Source of the DNA: Vibrio sp. ES.051
GTDB lineage: Bacteria > Pseudomonadota > Gammaproteobacteria > Enterobacterales > Vibrionaceae
NCBI RefSeq assembly: GCF_002563795.1
Contig: NZ_PDJL01000006.1
Span: 496,001 to 560,000, forward strand
Direction: 5' to 3'
Length of the DNA stretch: 64,000 bases
The notes beneath the pieces were generated by a model. It saw only the letters and a program-made list of their open reading frames with translations. It was not told the DNA's origin and did no database searches. Every line of letters starts with the position of its first letter. Within the stretch, counting starts at the first letter, position 1. Positions 62,314 to 64,000 of the stretch are shown in pieces. The position numbers were made by a program, and so were the translations under genes.

Positions 62314-64000
62314 ATGCGCTTTACTGATGTTTTTATAAAACGTCCAGTTTTGGCGGTATCGATCAGTTTTTTGATTGCATTGCTTGGTTTTCAAGCCGTG
62401 TTCAAAATGCAAGTTCGCGAATACCCTGAAATGACAAATACGGTGGTTACTGTTACCACCAGTTACTACGGTGCAAGTGCTAACTTGATCCAAGGCTTTA
62501 TTACTCAGCCCTTGGAACAAGCGGTCGCACAAGCCGATAACATTGATTACATGACCTCACAGTCGGTGCTGGGTAAATCAACCATTACCGTCAACATGAA
62601 GTTAAATACCGATCCGAATGCGGCGTTGTCCGACATCCTGGCCAAGACCAACTCGGTACGCTCTCAGCTTCCAAAAGAAGCGGAAGATCCGACCGTAACC
62701 ATGTCGACAGGTTCGACTACGGCGGTACTGTACATCGGTTTCACCAGTGACGAACTGTCTTCAAGTCAAATCACTGACTACCTTGAACGTGTAATCAACC
62801 CGCAGCTGTTTACCGTAAACGGCGTTTCAAAAGTGGACCTATACGGTGGTATGAAGTACGCACTGCGCGTATGGCTAGACCCTGCAAAAATGGGCGCTTT
62901 GAAGCTTACCGCCACTGACGTTATGAGCGTTTTGAACGCCAACAACTACCAGTCAGCAACGGGTCAGGCGACCGGTGAGTTCGTACTGTACAACGGGAGT
63001 GCCAACACACAGGTCTCTAACGTTGCAGAGCTCGAAGCCTTAGTTGTCAAAACAGGCCAAGGTGATGTGATTCGTTTAGGTGACATCGCCAAAGTCACCC
63101 TCGAAAAGAGCCACGATGTTTATCGAGCCAGTGCTAATGGCCAAGAAGCGGTGGTGGCCGCAATCAACGCTGCGCCAAGTGCTAACCCAATCAACATCGC
63201 AGCGGATGTGCTTGAGCTATTGCCTCAACTTGAACGCAACCTGCCAAGCAACATCACCATGAATGTGATGTACGACTCGACGATTGCCATCAACGAATCG
63301 ATTAATGAAGTAGTGAAAACGATTCTAGAAGCGGCGCTGATCGTTCTTGTGGTTATCACTCTGTTCTTAGGTTCGCTCCGAGCGGTCATTATTCCGATTG
63401 TAACCATCCCGCTATCACTGATTGGTGTCGCGATGGTGATGCAGGTCATGGGCTTCTCTTGGAACTTGATGACACTGCTCGCCATGGTACTCGCCATCGG
63501 CTTGGTGGTGGATGACGCGATTGTCGTATTAGAGAACGTCGACCGTCATATCAAAGCGGGAGAATCCCCGTTCCGTGCTGCCATCATTGGGACGCGTGAA
63601 ATTGCCGTACCGGTTATCGCAATGACGCTAACACTCGGTGCAGTATATGCCCCGATCGCACTGATGGGGGGAATTACAGGCTCGCTATTTAAAGAGTTCG
63701 CTCTCACACTAGCAGGTTCGGTATTTGTGTCAGGCATCATCGCGCTGACACTGTCTCCAATGATGTGTTCAAAAATGCTTAAGGCAAATGAAAAGCCGAG
63801 CAAGTTTGAACTGAAAGTACATCATCTGTTAAACGGTCTGACTAACCGCTACGAAAAAGTACTAACCGCTGTGATGGCGCACCGTCCTGTTGTGCTTGCA
63901 TTCGCGGTGATTGTATTTGCAAGCTTACCGGTTTTGTTCAAATTTATTCCAAGCGAACTCGCACCATCGGAAGATAAAGGGGTAGTGGTATTACTGGGTA
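62314..64000 (+). CDS. RND multidrug efflux permease (VexB-like), 3' end outside window
   Basis: A partial reading frame (562 codons) that is open at the window end. TGGAGG precedes the ATG. The start MRFTDVFIKRPVLAVS, the porter-domain signatures and the TM4 proton-relay Asp pair in LAIGLVVDDAIVVLENVDRH show the HAE1 class of RND pumps. It exports hydrophobic drugs, bile salts or detergents with the adaptor encoded 11 bp upstream. Confidence 0.95.
   Translation, partial: MRFTDVFIKRPVLAVSISFLIALLGFQAVFKMQVREYPEMTNTVVTVTTSYYGASANLIQGFITQPLEQAVAQADNIDYMTSQSVLGKSTITVNMKLNTDPNAALSDILAKTNSVRSQLPKEAEDPTVTMSTGSTTAVLYIGFTSDELSSSQITDYLERVINPQLFTVNGVSKVDLYGGMKYALRVWLDPAKMGALKLTATDVMSVLNANNYQSATGQATGEFVLYNGSANTQVSNVAELEALVVKTGQGDVIRLGDIAKVTLEKSHDVYRASANGQEAVVAAINAAPSANPINIAADVLELLPQLERNLPSNITMNVMYDSTIAINESINEVVKTILEAALIVLVVITLFLGSLRAVIIPIVTIPLSLIGVAMVMQVMGFSWNLMTLLAMVLAIGLVVDDAIVVLENVDRHIKAGESPFRAAIIGTREIAVPVIAMTLTLGAVYAPIALMGGITGSLFKEFALTLAGSVFVSGIIALTLSPMMCSKMLKANEKPSKFELKVHHLLNGLTNRYEKVLTAVMAHRPVVLAFAVIVFASLPVLFKFIPSELAPSEDKGVVVLLG

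Overview
The window is chromosomal DNA from a gammaproteobacterium, almost certainly a Vibrio. Evidence: a ubiE-ubiJ-ubiB-tatABC block, a uspB/uspA/rsmJ/prlC/rlmJ/gorA block in the same order as in enterobacteria but with Vibrio-type insertions, a tRNA array Arg-His-Pro-His-Pro, a cytochrome c5 / rep / TetR-RND efflux block, and a Ser/Thr kinase - ECF sigma factor pair resembling V. parahaemolyticus PknT-EcfP. Species cannot be fixed from sequence alone. No prophage, IS element, CRISPR array or rRNA was seen.

Layout. 1-8.8 kb: GNAT acetyltransferase, hemB, tatD (+), then the minus-strand run rmuC-ubiE-ubiJ-ubiB-tatA-tatB-tatC (ubiquinone synthesis and Tat export). 8.9-13.6 kb: a DMT transporter, a PAS-PAS-GGDEF-EAL protein and an AI-2E family permease. 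13.6-19.7 kb: a cluster of small envelope/stress proteins (YqjK/YqjE/DUF883-like, DUF2383-like, a phosphatase-lipid kinase fusion, hemerythrin, a lipoprotein, a frameshifted DUF1328 gene, a BON protein). 20-21.4 kb: a sigma-54 activator with a degenerate receiver. 21.5-32.5 kb: YhiN-like flavoprotein, uspB, ftnA, uspA, DMT transporter, a Lys-rich Cys protein behind a candidate Fur box, rsmJ, asnC, prlC, rlmJ, gorA. 32.5-40.3 kb: LysR/xapA, then a complete gluconate / Entner-Doudoroff regulon (GntP permease-eda and gntK-edd, divergent, with gntR) held together by palindromic GntR-type operators and a CRP-like site.

40.4-49.8 kb is the most unusual stretch: kinase, secreted protein, ECF sigma factor, exported protein, then a convergent beta-barrel-like protein, a large lipoprotein and a SPOR-like protein. 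The sigma factor carries Thr63 where the usual acidic region-2 motif would be, which is the known signature of kinase-activated EcfP. The exported protein and the lipoprotein share a previously unnamed (to me) C-terminal domain of about 280 residues with four conserved cysteines.

50-55.4 kb: a peptide-type ABC importer operon led by a fused double ATPase. 56-64 kb: a HAD phosphatase, five tRNA genes with an internal Pro-His duplication, cytochrome c5, rep helicase, and a TetR/MFP/RND efflux operon with a perfect 22-bp palindrome over its promoter; the RND pump gene runs off the window end.
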